From the NCBI RefSeq assembly GCF_039535475.1, contig NZ_BAAAXG010000026.1:3219501-3283500 (forward strand): DNA of 64,000 nucleotides, read 5' to 3'. Positions within the stretch are counted from its first letter, which is position 1, and each line of letters opens with the position of its first letter. Both the position numbers and the translations under genes were made by a program. The notes under the pieces are model-generated. The model did no database searches and was not told where the DNA came from. It was given only the letters and a program-made list of their open reading frames with translations. Of this stretch, positions 1 through 8,282 are shown in pieces. The DNA comes from Streptomyces showdoensis (GTDB lineage: Bacteria > Actinomycetota > Actinomycetes > Streptomycetales > Streptomycetaceae).

Positions 1-231
1 GGGGTCCGTGACAGAGGTGGCTGATCTCGTACTCCCCGCGGACAGGTGGACGGTCGGAGGGTAGCCGACCGTAAAGAACTGGTCACGAGTCTGGCCGAAA
101 CACGGTGCTGACGGAAGGGTGCACCCCGCATTTATGCACTGCCGACAAAGCCCGGCGCGACTTCGGCTGCCCTGCGAAGGCAACCCTCCAACTTCGGCGC
201 GCTGTCAGACCCTCGCCGTAGGCTTGCACTC
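1..231. other. Left-edge region without a recognisable gene
   Basis: No open frame here shows convincing codon bias, a ribosome binding site or a recognisable product. A short inverted repeat (GGTCGG...CCGACC, around 50-72) is the only structure I can point to. It may be the 3' flank of a gene that begins outside the window. Confidence 0.4.
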
Positions 232-393
232 ATGCCTGAGACGATCGAGATGCCCCGCCTGACGGCTGCGGAGCTCAATGAGCAGATCCGCGTGCTCGTC
301 CGCCGCGGGCTGCCGGCCGCCGCCGAGGAGTATCAGCGACTCGTGGTCGCCTGGGCCGAGGCGATGCGCGCCGAGCAGGCCCTCGCAGCCTAG
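232..393 (+). CDS. Small hypothetical protein (53 aa)
   Basis: An ATG-started frame with GC-rich third positions encodes 53 residues, mostly helical and charged (MPETIEMPRL start, AEQALAA end). It lies 9 bases upstream of the next gene in the same direction, so the two probably form a small operon. I recognise no family. Confidence 0.5.
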   Translation: MPETIEMPRLTAAELNEQIRVLVRRGLPAAAEEYQRLVVAWAEAMRAEQALAA

Positions 394-402
394 TATCCCG
401 CC

Positions 403-675
403 GTGGCGATCGAACTCTCTGACGAACTCATCCGGCTCCAGCAGGAGGCCGTGGACGCGCGTGCGGCGGCAACCGCCGGGTCGTACTCGGCTGAGGCGTG
501 GCAGCCGTGGATCGACGCGGCGGACGCTCTCCAGGCGGCCATTACGGCCTACGCCGCGGAGAAGCACCTGTTGCGCTTCGACGTCGAGAAGGAGCTCAAG
601 TTCCGGGTCCTTCACCCTGAGGAGTATGCGGAGCGCGAGCGGAAGGCCGCCGAGAAGGCCGCGGCCGGCAAGTAG
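403..675 (+). CDS. Small alanine-rich helical protein (90 aa)
   Basis: A GTG-started frame encodes a soluble, strongly helical protein with many Ala, Glu and Lys residues and a basic tail (KAAEKAAAGK). It follows the 53-aa gene after 9 bases and is followed by a perfect 16-bp hairpin terminator. Similar small proteins occur in Streptomyces mobile elements, but I cannot assign a function. Confidence 0.6.
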   Translation: MAIELSDELIRLQQEAVDARAAATAGSYSAEAWQPWIDAADALQAAITAYAAEKHLLRFDVEKELKFRVLHPEEYAERERKAAEKAAAGK

Positions 676-713
676 GCGGCGCATCCGGCCGCTGCGGATT
701 CCGGTATACACGA

Positions 714-756
714 CAGAGCCCCCACCTCCCGCACGTCGGCGGAGGTGGGGGCTCTG
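714..756. terminator. Strong bidirectional hairpin terminator
   Basis: A perfect 16-bp stem (714-729 with 741-756, arm CAGAGCCCCCACCTCC) encloses an 11-base loop. It lies between two convergent genes and can serve both strands. It lacks a long U tract, as is usual in Streptomyces. Confidence 0.85.
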
Positions 757-766
757 TGCTGCGCGG

Positions 767-1126
767 CTACGGGCGCCACGCCTCGTCGAAGTCGGCGTGG
801 CCGGCATACGGCAGGGCAAGCAGGCGCAGCGTCGGGCACGGGTACGGCAGCGGGCCGCCCCGATCGCACGTCGAGCAGACGGCCTCGTCGGAGTACTCGA
901 AGTCGGCCGGGCCGTGCAGCTCGACGATCCTCCGTTTGGCGTCGATGTCGGCGAGCGTCTTCGGGGACTGCGGCAGGTAGTCCACGTTGGTCGGGTCTTC
1001 CTGCTCTCCGCAGTAGAAGCACGTGCCGCCGGTAGGGGCGAGGCACCAGGGCTCATGCCACGCGGGCATGGCGACCGGGGCGGCTTCCTCGCTGTAGCGG
1101 GCGTTCAGGAACTCCACCAGGTCCAC
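767..1126 (-). CDS. DUF6221-like family protein
   Basis: This 119-aa protein has the layout of the DUF6221 family of Streptomyces and its phages: an N-terminal DLVEFLNARY segment, a central AKRRIVELH motif and a C-terminal LRLLALPYA...DEAWRP ending. The middle carries two Cys pairs (CFYCG and CSTC) that could bind zinc. The GTG at 1126 is chosen because GGAG lies 6 bases upstream. Family function is unknown. It converges on the 714-756 terminator. Confidence 0.7.
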   Translation of the reverse strand: MDLVEFLNARYSEEAAPVAMPAWHEPWCLAPTGGTCFYCGEQEDPTNVDYLPQSPKTLADIDAKRRIVELHGPADFEYSDEAVCSTCDRGGPLPYPCPTLRLLALPYAGHADFDEAWRP

Positions 1127-1145
1127 GGTCACCTCCGGGAAGCGC

Positions 1146-1189
1146 CCCGCCCGTCGGTCGCTGTGCCCCAGTGGGGCCCGACGGGCGGG
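1146..1189. terminator. Hairpin in the divergent intergenic region
   Basis: A 12-bp stem (1146-1157 with 1178-1189, arm CCCGCCCGTCGG) contains a smaller inner hairpin (GCCCCAGTGGGGC). It lies between the divergent genes starting at 1126 and 1298. It could be an attenuator or a leader structure rather than a simple terminator, because no gene reads into it. Confidence 0.45.
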
Positions 1190-1297
1190 TTCGGTAGCCG
1201 CGCCAGCCAGAAGACGCGGATGGATGAGAGCAGGGTACGACCCGCCACTGACAGTCCCGGGTGACTGGCGGGCCAGCAGGCGCCTAGACTCGAACTT

Positions 1298-1639
1298 GTG
1301 TACGACCTGCCGCCTGATCTGCCGCGTCTCCGCACCCTGGAGACCTACCTCGCCATGCTCCTCGGCGACGTCCGGGACCGCATCGGAAAGATCGAGCAGC
1401 AGCAGGCCGCCAGCGCACCCCGCCAGGCCCTCCCCGACAAACCCGAGTACGTCCTCTCCTACCTCCGCGAACGCGGCCAGCCCGTCGCCGACAGCGTCCA
1501 CCTCGGCGACTGCAAGCAGGTCAGCCACCACACCCGGCCCCTCACCCGCGAGCAAGCCCTCCAGGCCATCACCGGGGGCGGGATCCGGGCCTGCGAGATC
1601 TGCCGGCCCGACTCCACCCTCGGCGTGCTCGACAGCTAG
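1298..1639 (+). CDS. DUF6233-like family protein
   Basis: This 113-aa protein has the hallmarks of the Streptomyces DUF6233 family: an N-terminal DLPPDLPRLRTLETYL segment, a short coiled coil, a VHLGDC motif and a C-terminal CEICRPDSTLGVL ending that may form a metal site with the upstream Cys. The start is the GTG at 1298. Function is unknown. A short gene follows 20 bases downstream, forming a frequently seen pair. Confidence 0.7.
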   Translation: MYDLPPDLPRLRTLETYLAMLLGDVRDRIGKIEQQQAASAPRQALPDKPEYVLSYLRERGQPVADSVHLGDCKQVSHHTRPLTREQALQAITGGGIRACEICRPDSTLGVLDS

Positions 1640-1659
1640 CCACGGCGCACCCTGGAGGC

Positions 1660-1869
1660 ATGGGTGCCCCGATAGTCGTCCACCGCCCCAGCCCCTCCGG
1701 CGGCCGGCGCGTCACCGTCGGCGACGAAATCCTCGGCCTCGCACACAGCGATGGCGACGTCCTCGAATTCCTGCGGCGAGCCGGCCTGCCGGACGCTGAG
1801 CAGCTCCTCGACGATCCGCAGTGGGTCGAATGGCGAGGCGGGCGCGCCCACCGCTATGAGGCCGCGTAG
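1660..1869 (+). CDS. Small conserved Streptomyces protein (69 aa)
   Basis: A 69-aa acidic protein begins APIVVHRPSPSGG and ends WRGGRAHRYEAA. To my knowledge this type of protein commonly accompanies DUF6233 genes in Streptomyces genomes. It is probably cotranscribed with the preceding gene and is followed by a hairpin at 1882-1905. No biochemical role is known. Confidence 0.6.
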   Translation: MGAPIVVHRPSPSGGRRVTVGDEILGLAHSDGDVLEFLRRAGLPDAEQLLDDPQWVEWRGGRAHRYEAA

Positions 1870-1881
1870 GGCATGCGCCTG

Positions 1882-1905
1882 GCCTCCCGTGGGGAGCCGG
1901 GAGGC
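1882..1905 (+). terminator. Hairpin terminator after the DUF6233 pair
   Basis: An 8-bp GC stem (GCCTCCCG with CGGGAGGC) with an 8-base loop starts 13 bases after the stop codon of the upstream gene. Confidence 0.55.
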
Positions 1906-2056
1906 GGCGCGGCCCCGCCCACGCGGGCGACGCAGGGCGGGGCCGGTGCGGTCCACCTGGGGGATGTCGCCAATGGGGGTGAGCCGCTGCCGCCACACTG
2001 CACCCGTCGGCAGGCGAAGCGCTAGAGGCGTGCACGAAAGAGACGGCGGCATATGA

Positions 2057-2095
2057 CGAAGCCCGCCCCGACGGTATGGCCGTGGGCGGGCTTCG
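2057..2095. terminator. Strong hairpin terminator
   Basis: A perfect 12-bp stem (CGAAGCCCGCCC, 2057-2068, with 2084-2095) lies just beyond the end of the leftward 45-aa gene. It probably terminates the leftward integrase transcript. Confidence 0.8.
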
Positions 2096-2106
2096 CCGTG
2101 CGGCTC

Positions 2107-2244
2107 CTACTTCGGGCACTCCGTCGGCTCGCCGGGGATCCCGATGTGTCGCGGCTGCTTCGGCAGCTCGCTGGGGGTGTGCGGCGGGACCACGATCGGC
2201 TGGCCGCAGCCACAGATGGAGGTGATGGGGGCTTCGTCTGCCAC
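2107..2244 (-). CDS. Small Cys-containing protein (45 aa)
   Basis: A GTG start at 2244 is preceded by AGGAG with 5-base spacing. The 45-residue product contains CGCG and a terminal TECPK, with several prolines. It lies 103 bases downstream of the first integrase and directly upstream of a terminator. The short size, good ribosome binding site and codon bias support a real gene. Function is unknown. Confidence 0.55.
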   Translation of the reverse strand: MADEAPITSICGCGQPIVVPPHTPSELPKQPRHIGIPGEPTECPK

Positions 2245-2347
2245 AGAGACTCCTATGTGAGGTCGCTTTTGCGTGTCCCAGTTGAACCGAGGAAGGTCGG
2301 ACTCCGCACCTCTACAAAGTTGTTCGGAGTGTCGCGCACGGCCGACG

Positions 2348-3322
2348 TCAACGCTGGATGGTTCCGGGGGCGAGCAGGCTAGTGAGCTCGGCAATGGCCT
2401 CAGGGGACGGCTTGAAGTACTTGCGGACGTTCTCGGGCTTCTTGTGCCGTGACTTCGCCATCAACATCAGCAGGGATGCGCCCTGCTCGCCGAGGTGAGT
2501 AAGCGCCGAGTGCCGGTACTCATGCAGATCCCATCCGCTGCCCTCGCCAGAGGTGGCGGTCGCCTCGTCGAGTAGAGCGCGCGCCTGGCCGTAGGAGAGG
2601 CGGGCGAGTCCCGTGTCGGGGCAGACATCGCGGGCGCTGACGACCTTGCCTGGGCCCGGCTTGCGGTGAGCCACGAAGACCGGGCCCCGGGTTCGCCCCT
2701 TAAGGAGGCGTGGGAGCAGGCGGGCTGTCCCGGCATCCCAGTAGACCGTCTCAAGGACGAAGTCGTCCCGAGCTTCTCCGCGGCGGCGCGTCTTGGCCTT
2801 GGCGCCCTTCGCCTTCACCTGGCAGCGGCGGCCGGCGAAGTCGAGGTCTTCGATGTTGAGGGCAAGGATCTCGTCGGAGCGGGCTGCCGTCTCGTACAGC
2901 ATGCGCCAGAGCGTCTTCTCGCGCAGATGGATGTCGCGCCGACCGATGAGGCGGTCGATCTCCGTCTTGGATCGCGCGGGGGTGTCGCTGTCGGGTGGGG
3001 TGATGCGCTTCGACCAAGGCGGTACGGACGGGCCGCCATATCCGCGCTCCTGGCACCACGTGAACCAGGACTGCACCGCCGCGCGACGGGCGTTCCACGT
3101 GTTGACAGCAGACGTTCCCCAGAGTTGCTCCAAAGTTTGGCCAACTTCGTCATCGGTGATGGAGTCCAGTGGTCGGCCAGCCCCGATGTGCTCGACGGCC
3201 TTGCGGACGCCAATGCCGTAGTTCCGTGCCGTGTTGGGGTTGTTCAGTGCGTCCAGGTAGCGGTCTGCCGCTGCCTGGATGGTGAGTGCTTTGCCGGTCG
3301 GGAGCTGCACGACGTTGCCCAC
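2348..3322 (-). CDS. Tyrosine recombinase / integrase 1
   Basis: A site-specific recombinase of the XerC/D-lambda Int family, 324 aa. The N-terminal half (about 12-95) is the SAM-like core-binding domain and the C-terminal half is the catalytic domain. The catalytic set is complete: Arg148 (ETAARSDE), a Lys near 172, the HEYR box (His267, Arg270), His293 (SRHKK) and nucleophile Tyr302 (RKYF). GTG 3322 is preferred because GGAG lies 4 bases upstream. The frame stays open to 3388, but that stretch overlaps the operator repeats. It lies beyond the lysis genes, a usual integrase position in actinophages, yet a second integrase sits at the other end of the element. Confidence 0.9.
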   Translation of the reverse strand: MGNVVQLPTGKALTIQAAADRYLDALNNPNTARNYGIGVRKAVEHIGAGRPLDSITDDEVGQTLEQLWGTSAVNTWNARRAAVQSWFTWCQERGYGGPSVPPWSKRITPPDSDTPARSKTEIDRLIGRRDIHLREKTLWRMLYETAARSDEILALNIEDLDFAGRRCQVKAKGAKAKTRRRGEARDDFVLETVYWDAGTARLLPRLLKGRTRGPVFVAHRKPGPGKVVSARDVCPDTGLARLSYGQARALLDEATATSGEGSGWDLHEYRHSALTHLGEQGASLLMLMAKSRHKKPENVRKYFKPSPEAIAELTSLLAPGTIQR

Positions 3323-3333
3323 GATTCTCCTTG

Positions 3334-3432
3334 CCGCAGATAACAGGGTGGGTTCGCGCGGCCGTTGGGCGGCATGCATCCAGCTCAACTTCCGCCGTAC
3401 CGCAGATAATAGGGCATTATCTGTGGTTAACT
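3334..3432. promoter_or_regulatory. Operator-like inverted and direct repeats upstream of integrase 1
   Basis: CCGCAGATAAT (3400-3410) and ATTATCTGTGG (3416-3426) form a near-perfect inverted repeat with a 5-base spacer. A further copy, CCGCAGATAACAGGG, lies at 3334-3348 directly beside the integrase start. The site is AT-rich within GC-rich DNA and separates divergent genes. A -10-like TTAACT (3427-3432) ends 7 bases before the ATG at 3440, suggesting a near-leaderless rightward promoter. A repressor or recombination directionality factor may bind here. Confidence 0.6.
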
Positions 3433-3439
3433 CCGTTGC

Positions 3440-3694
3440 ATGCCCTACGACATGGAACAGCTGCGTGAAGCAGCTGACAGGACTGGCGTGCCCTTCGGCT
3501 ACCTCACCCGCCTAGCTGCGGCAGAGTCCACTCCCGACGACCCCCGCGGCGAGGGGGCCCTCGTCCGTCAGATGACAGTCGTGTTCGACCACTACCTGGC
3601 CAAGGCTCTCGTGGGCCCGGACCCGATCGAGGGCTTGAAGCGCTTCGGATTCATCGAGACCGCTGCGATCCTCGAGGCCCGCATCCAGTACTAG
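3440..3694 (+). CDS. Small protein divergent from integrase 1 (84 aa)
   Basis: An ATG-started gene with no Shine-Dalgarno sequence. The start lies 7 bases after a -10-like element, fitting near-leaderless translation. The product is helical and soluble ([10 protein letters not shown] near the start, [10 protein letters not shown] at the end). The position opposite the integrase and next to operator repeats suggests a regulatory or directionality role, but no clear HTH is visible, so the function is open. Confidence 0.6.
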   Translation: MPYDMEQLREAADRTGVPFGYLTRLAAAESTPDDPRGEGALVRQMTVVFDHYLAKALVGPDPIEGLKRFGFIETAAILEARIQY

Positions 3695-3709
3695 AGGACA
3701 CAGCAAAAG

Positions 3710-3736
3710 GCCCCCGCCGCGTGATGCGGCGGGGGC
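3710..3736. terminator. Hairpin terminator between convergent genes
   Basis: An 11-bp stem (GCCCCCGCCGC, 3710-3720, with 3726-3736) and a 5-base loop lie between the rightward gene ending at 3694 and the leftward late operon ending at 3741. It probably ends the late transcript. Confidence 0.85.
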
Positions 3737-3740
3737 GGGT

Positions 3741-3896
3741 TCACTCCTCCTGGGGCCAGTCCGGCTCCACGAAAAGCCCCTGATGCTCGGGGGTGGGCTG
3801 CTCGGGTAGCTCACCCATGTCGACGAGGGTCTCGGCGTCAGCAGCAGGCAGGTCGGCCGAGCGGACGGCCGGGCGAATCGATGGCGGTTCGGGCAT
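3741..3896 (-). CDS. Small acidic proline-rich protein (51 aa)
   Basis: The ATG at 3896 has GAGG 5 bases upstream. The 51-aa product is acidic and proline-rich (EPDWPQEE end). It is the last gene of the leftward late operon, after the lysis cassette. Function is unknown. Confidence 0.55.
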   Translation of the reverse strand: MPEPPSIRPAVRSADLPAADAETLVDMGELPEQPTPEHQGLFVEPDWPQEE

Positions 3897-3903
3897 GGCG
3901 ACC

Positions 3904-4263
3904 TCACACGTCGTTGTCGATGAACTCGCGGGCCCGCTCAGGAATCGGCGCCGCAGCGGGCGGCTCCAGGCCGGCAGCACGCACCCACGTGGTCAGGCCG
4001 CGAACCCGGTCGATCAGGTACGTGATGGCCACGCCAGCGCCCTCCAGACGCGCCGCCTGCCTCGTCGTCGTCTCCTCCAGCTCGTCGAGGCGTTCAGCCT
4101 GCCGGCCGATCTCCTTCTCCATGCGGTCGGTGACGACAGTGAAGTCGTCGCGACGATGGTCACGGCGGGTCTTCCGCGCCGCCCGCCCCGACCAAGCGGC
4201 AGCAGCAGCCGAAGCCACCCCCACCACACCGCTGGACACCGCAGTCCACATCTCGACGCTCAT
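3904..4263 (-). CDS. Membrane-anchored coiled-coil protein of the lysis region
   Basis: This 119-aa protein has one N-terminal membrane segment (about 5-24, Val/Ala-rich) followed by a basic stretch and a coiled coil (about 45-75, RMEKEIGRQAERLDELEE). This layout recalls small phage membrane proteins encoded beside holins, sometimes annotated DUF2746-like. It may assist lysis timing, but that rests on context only. Confidence 0.6.
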   Translation of the reverse strand: MSVEMWTAVSSGVVGVASAAAAAWSGRAARKTRRDHRRDDFTVVTDRMEKEIGRQAERLDELEETTTRQAARLEGAGVAITYLIDRVRGLTTWVRAAGLEPPAAAPIPERAREFIDNDV

Positions 4264-4267
4264 GGGC

Positions 4268-4690
4268 TCACTCCAGTTTCTTGGGGCGCGGAGGCTCTCG
4301 CCAACCGGCCACCACGATCACCGGCACTGTGGCTACCGCCCAGATCAGCGCCGTTACCCACCCCCTTGCGTTGTCTCCGAGAGGCCACCACGACACGAGG
4401 TACGAGAGCATCCACGGGACGACGATCACCAGGAGGGCAGGGAAGCCGTACCAGTCCCGACCTTCTGGTAGTGCTGCTGATGCGGCGGCGACGAGTCCGA
4501 GGGCGATCCAGCACCAGGCCCAGGCTTCGAGCGGCATCAGGTGGAGCAGGAGCCGGATGCCGCGGGTGTCCGGCAGGGGCTCGACGAGCTGCCCGAATCC
4601 GTAGAGGGCCCACAGCGTGCCGAAGCTGGCGAGGAAAGCGCCACGGCGGCCGAGGATCCGGGACAGCCGCCGGGCGATGCGGCGAGGCAC
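4268..4690 (-). CDS. Four-helix membrane protein of the lysis cassette
   Basis: A 140-aa protein with a basic N-terminus and about four hydrophobic segments (near 20-36, 47-72, 82-100 and 109-128). Its GTG start directly abuts the stop codon of the holin gene, so translation is coupled. It could be a second holin or antiholin. Similar membrane proteins are common beside actinophage holins, but I cannot place it in a defined family. Confidence 0.6.
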   Translation of the reverse strand: MPRRIARRLSRILGRRGAFLASFGTLWALYGFGQLVEPLPDTRGIRLLLHLMPLEAWAWCWIALGLVAAASAALPEGRDWYGFPALLVIVVPWMLSYLVSWWPLGDNARGWVTALIWAVATVPVIVVAGWREPPRPKKLE

Positions 4691-5014
4691 CTACGCCCCT
4701 CGGGGCTGCGACCGGCTTGTGATGAGGCTGGCCTGGGCCTTGGCGCTGACGCCGGCGGGCTTCCACAGGCCGAAGTGCATCAGGACGCCGGTGGCGAAGG
4801 ACACGAGAGCCAGGACGGCGGCGGTGCCGGCATCCCAGCCAGGGCCCGGAGCGGCGAGCTCGACGAGGAAGCCGTTGAGGCCGGACAGCGCCAGCAGCAG
4901 CACGGCCTTGGTGCCAGCGTGGGTCACGCGGGTCGTGACGAGCCCGACGAGCACAGGCAGCACCACAGAGACGAGCAGGCCGAGCCAGTAGGCGCGGTCG
5001 AGAGAAACGTTCAT
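4691..5014 (-). CDS. Holin
   Basis: This 107-aa protein has three predicted membrane segments (about 9-31, 36-57 and 64-84) and a charged C-terminal tail (KAQASLITSRSQPRGA). Its size, topology and position directly after the endolysin gene are typical of holins, which permeabilise the membrane to release or activate the endolysin. The assignment rests on topology and synteny. Confidence 0.7.
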   Translation of the reverse strand: MNVSLDRAYWLGLLVSVVLPVLVGLVTTRVTHAGTKAVLLLALSGLNGFLVELAAPGPGWDAGTAAVLALVSFATGVLMHFGLWKPAGVSAKAQASLITSRSQPRGA

Positions 5015-5031
5015 GGCAGGTCCGATCTGGG

Positions 5032-5883
5032 TTAGGCAACCACGGAGAACCCGTGCTTGTTGCCGAGCTTGGTGAGGGACTTCATCCCAGGGATGCCGTC
5101 GGCGGCCGAGCCGCTGTAGCCGAGGCGTCGCTGCCAGGCCGCGTAGGCCGTCCTGGTCGCGCTGCCGAAGTGCCCGTCAGCCAGACTGCGCGCGAGGAGG
5201 CCCTCCTTCACGAGGGCGTCCTCGACGGTCCGCACGCCGGGGTACGAGACGGGGGTGCCAGCCTTCGGCGGGTCCGTCCTGGCGGCCGCGATCAGGCGGG
5301 ACAGGTCGACGACCGGCCGCGGGGCAGTCGGGGGCTTCGGCGTGGGGGCGGGCTGGCCGCCGGCCCGGGCGACGATGCCCGGGAACACGACCTCGCGGAA
5401 CTGCTTCACCCGCGCATCACCCGGACACGACGTGCCGGACACCGCCCACTCCTCGTGCAGACGGTGGTAGCCGAACCCGGGGTCGTCCCAGGAGCGGCAG
5501 ATCCGCAGCGGGATGCCGTGCGTCTTGTGCAGCCACACGCCGAGCTCGATCAGCGCCTCGACCTGTGCCGGGGTCCACGGGTCGGAGCCCTTCAGGTTCG
5601 ACGCGGTCTCGACCGACACGGCGCCGGTCCCGTCCGGGCGCCGGTTCGCCCGGTAGTTGGCGTCAGCCCGTGTCTCCGTGCCTATGAACTGGCCGAGGTC
5701 GCCCTCGTAGCCCAGACCGAAGTGGGACTCCAGGTTGGTGCTGTCGCGCCAGTACTCGAAGGTCCGCTTCGCCGTCCAAGGCGCGATGATCGAATGCATG
5801 ATGAGTTGCGTCGGACGGATCGCCGGCTGGCTGTCGGACTCCGGCTGCAGCTCGTACTTCGTGGCGCCCGGGTACCAGGCCAT
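5032..5883 (-). CDS. Endolysin: N-acetylmuramoyl-L-alanine amidase with peptidoglycan-binding domain
   Basis: A 283-aa lysin. Residues about 20-165 form an amidase_2/PGRP-type domain: His30 (LIMHS), a second His at 140/143 (GYHRLHEE) and Cys153 (GTSCPGD) are the likely zinc ligands. A proline-rich linker (about 178-190) leads to a C-terminal peptidoglycan-binding-like domain (about 205-283, HFGSATRTAYAAWQRRLGY). It would cleave the amide bond between MurNAc and the stem peptide. No signal peptide is seen, so export should depend on the adjacent holin. Confidence 0.9.
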   Translation of the reverse strand: MAWYPGATKYELQPESDSQPAIRPTQLIMHSIIAPWTAKRTFEYWRDSTNLESHFGLGYEGDLGQFIGTETRADANYRANRRPDGTGAVSVETASNLKGSDPWTPAQVEALIELGVWLHKTHGIPLRICRSWDDPGFGYHRLHEEWAVSGTSCPGDARVKQFREVVFPGIVARAGGQPAPTPKPPTAPRPVVDLSRLIAAARTDPPKAGTPVSYPGVRTVEDALVKEGLLARSLADGHFGSATRTAYAAWQRRLGYSGSAADGIPGMKSLTKLGNKHGFSVVA

Positions 5884-5940
5884 ACGTGCCTCCAGGGCAT
5901 GCTGAGGAACCCCATCAAGGGGTTGCGGGTGGTGGGTGCG

Positions 5941-6576
5941 TCAGACCTGGCGGAGGCGCAGGTAGCGGTAGCGGAAGTTCCCGGTGCCGGCGATGACGCG
6001 GTGCTGCAGGGTCACGGTGACGGTCTCGCCGACGGCGCAGGCGATGAGCTGGGTGAGGACGAGTGGGCCGCCGGACTGGGTGTCGGCCCACTGGATGGCC
6101 TGGCCGTCGTTTGCGGTGTAGATGCTGCCTGTGGTGGAGCCGGAGGCGTTGAAGCTGGTGAGGGTGTTAGAGCCGCCGGAGTTGTCGCAGCGGACGCCGA
6201 TGGTGACCTCGACCTGGCCGGAGGGCGGGCCTGAGATGGTGTCGGAGAGCACGGAGGACGAGTTGCCGTAACTCGTCGACGTGGTCGTCCGGTTGGTCGT
6301 GTCGTCCACGAACTCACTGGTCAGCGCCCGGGACATCTCGATCCAGGCCGAGCCGTCATACACGTAGAGGCGGTTGACGTCCTGCAGCCAGGTCGCCATG
6401 CCCTCAACGGGGGCGGCAACGCCGGTGAGGGCAGCGGTGCGAGCGGACGCAGACGCGAACCGCATGATCGACCTGGCGGCCAACGGGTTCGCGATGTTCT
6501 TGCCGAGCGTCTCAGCGTTCGGGGCGGTGTTGAGGTCGGCGATGGAGATGCCCTGGGAGTAGTCATCGGTGGCCAT
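5941..6576 (-). CDS. Minor tail / receptor-region protein
   Basis: A 211-aa protein rich in Ser, Thr and Gly with alternating beta-strand patterns after about residue 95, suggesting a beta-sandwich tip domain. The N-terminal half includes DVNRLYVYDGSAWIEMSR, a motif type often found in phage tail-fibre and tail-tip proteins of actinophages. It is the last gene of the tail-tip block, directly before the endolysin. Confidence 0.6.
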   Translation of the reverse strand: MATDDYSQGISIADLNTAPNAETLGKNIANPLAARSIMRFASASARTAALTGVAAPVEGMATWLQDVNRLYVYDGSAWIEMSRALTSEFVDDTTNRTTTSTSYGNSSSVLSDTISGPPSGQVEVTIGVRCDNSGGSNTLTSFNASGSTTGSIYTANDGQAIQWADTQSGGPLVLTQLIACAVGETVTVTLQHRVIAGTGNFRYRYLRLRQV

Positions 6577-6585
6577 GGGCTCTCC

Positions 6586-7194
6586 TCAGCTCAGCCAGTA
6601 CGTGGTGGGCGGGATGAAGACGAGCGTCGACACGGACGGGCCGCGGTACTCGAAGGTGCCGTTCGTGCGGAGGATGCCGCGGAAGGCGCCGAAGTTGGTG
6701 CCGTTGGTGCCGTGGCTGCCGCCGATGACCATGTCGTGGTCGACGGCCGGCCGGATGGCGGTCGGCACGGTAGTGAAGACGTCGCCGGAGACGAGCGTCG
6801 TGCTCTTGGTGAAGCTGCCGCGGATGTGGACGGTCCGGCCGATGAGCCGGTACTGCGGCACCTGGTAGCCGGCCGCGGCGGAGAAGCCTGACGCGAACGA
6901 GAGCGCGGTCCACTCGCCGACGCTGGTGGCGAGCCGGTCAGTGGCAATCCAGGCGCCGCTCGCTGCCTGGTTGATGATGATCGTGTCGCCGATGACCGGG
7001 TCCGTGAAGCGCTCAAGGCGGCGGATGCCGGAGATCCCGGCCGCAGTGAGGGTTCCGTCGGCTGCGACGGCGGTGACCACAGCTGTCTGCCATGTCGCCC
7101 CGCGGACTGCCGGCGCCTCGGCACCGGTACGGATGACCTCGGCGTGCAGGGCATCGGCGAGGTCGATGGAGAGCGCCTGATAGGCGGAGTTCAC
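6586..7194 (-). CDS. Minor tail protein
   Basis: A 202-aa protein whose GTG start overlaps the stop of the upstream gene (GTGA). The N-terminal part is a compact beta domain (PVIGDTIIINQAASGAWIA). The C-terminal part, with TVHIRGSFTK and FRGILRTNGTFEY, resembles beta-rich fibre tips. Synteny supports a virion role at the tail tip. No enzymatic motif is seen. Confidence 0.6.
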   Translation of the reverse strand: MNSAYQALSIDLADALHAEVIRTGAEAPAVRGATWQTAVVTAVAADGTLTAAGISGIRRLERFTDPVIGDTIIINQAASGAWIATDRLATSVGEWTALSFASGFSAAAGYQVPQYRLIGRTVHIRGSFTKSTTLVSGDVFTTVPTAIRPAVDHDMVIGGSHGTNGTNFGAFRGILRTNGTFEYRGPSVSTLVFIPPTTYWLS

Positions 7195-8282
7195 GAGCCC
7201 TCCTTCGCGCTGATCGTCTGTACGGTGAAGGCACCGCCGATGTCGAGCGGGATGGGGAAGCTGGCCACCTGGTGGAGCTCCTTGGTGCCGTCGGGGTACA
7301 CGACCCGCACGACGTCCCCTGCTTCAAGTGCCGGGTTCGGCAGCGACGTGATGTCGGCCGAGGCGTTCGGTGCTTGCGCTGAGCGGAGCAGCAGCGTGGC
7401 GGCCGCGGTACAGGCCGCGGTGGTGATGAGCGTGCTCGACGAGTAGAAGGTGGGCCGGTGCCCGAAGGGGCCCGACCAGTACGTGGGACTGCTGGCGTCG
7501 TTGTCGACGACCAGGCTGGAGACTGGAGCGATGTTGTTCTCGGTGTTCTCGCCCCTGGCCAAGACCCCGTTGAAGACCTTGTCGCTGGTCATGCCTCGGG
7601 AGGCCTGGACGTAGGCGCCGCCTTCGCCGGCCGCGATCGACCAGACTGGGGTGGCCGTGGCCAGGTCGGGGAGCTCTGCGACCATGAACTCGCCGTCAGC
7701 CGTGCAGTAGCAGGTGGCACCGATCGCGGCGGCCAGCTCGATGACTGCAGCCCACGGGTCGCCCTCCACATCCCACGTGCGGGGCCCGATGGCGGCGTCA
7801 GTGGCGGTACTCGTCACAATCGCGTCAGGCAGCGTCCTCTGAATGAGGGCGGTGATCGCCCCGACGGCTGTCCCGGACGCTCGGTACGGGGTCGTGAACT
7901 TGTCGTCCTGGACGATGCATTCGAGGCTCTTGCCGCTGAGCGTGACCGGCCCTTCGTCGATGTCGCCGGACACCTCATCGAGCCGGAACACGCCGACCGG
8001 CACCAGCTCCTGCGTGCCGTCGGAGTACTGCACGCCGCGGGAGATCCGTAGACGGGCGCCGTAGACGGCCAGCTTGTCCGTCGGCGTGCGCGGGATGAGC
8101 GCCGGGTCGGGCACAGTGACGGAGCAGGTGCGGCGGCATTGCGACCCGCGGTCCACGGTGACCGTGCCGCCCTCGTGGTCCAGCCGGTCGACGGAGCCGT
8201 CGGTGCGGAAGAGGACCACCTCCGTGATCGGAGTGTGGTCCTCGACGATGAGCTGCAGGAAGCGGGCGGAGACTGGATACAT
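7191..8282 (-). CDS. Tail-tip hub protein (DUF5047-like)
   Basis: A 363-aa protein of the type annotated DUF5047 in actinophages. It starts MYPVSARFLQLIVEDHTPI and continues with beta-rich modules, including a GVFRLDEVSGDIDEG segment and a DPWAAVIELAAAIGATCYC helix-strand unit. This pattern fits hub proteins of the gp27 type at the end of the tail tube. The start overlaps the stop of the upstream gene. It lies directly after the distal tail protein in the expected order. Confidence 0.7.
   Translation of the reverse strand: MYPVSARFLQLIVEDHTPITEVVLFRTDGSVDRLDHEGGTVTVDRGSQCRRTCSVTVPDPALIPRTPTDKLAVYGARLRISRGVQYSDGTQELVPVGVFRLDEVSGDIDEGPVTLSGKSLECIVQDDKFTTPYRASGTAVGAITALIQRTLPDAIVTSTATDAAIGPRTWDVEGDPWAAVIELAAAIGATCYCTADGEFMVAELPDLATATPVWSIAAGEGGAYVQASRGMTSDKVFNGVLARGENTENNIAPVSSLVVDNDASSPTYWSGPFGHRPTFYSSSTLITTAACTAAATLLLRSAQAPNASADITSLPNPALEAGDVVRVVYPDGTKELHQVASFPIPLDIGGAFTVQTISAKEGS

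Noticed and set aside
1..2100. Left attachment site or intact tRNA
   Set aside because: No copy of the GGCGGTTCGAA T arm or a CCA-ended acceptor stem is visible in this stretch.
3323..3388. Upstream start for integrase 1 at 3388
   Set aside because: The extension would read through the operator-like repeat at 3334-3348 and lacks a ribosome binding site. The GTG at 3322 has a good one.
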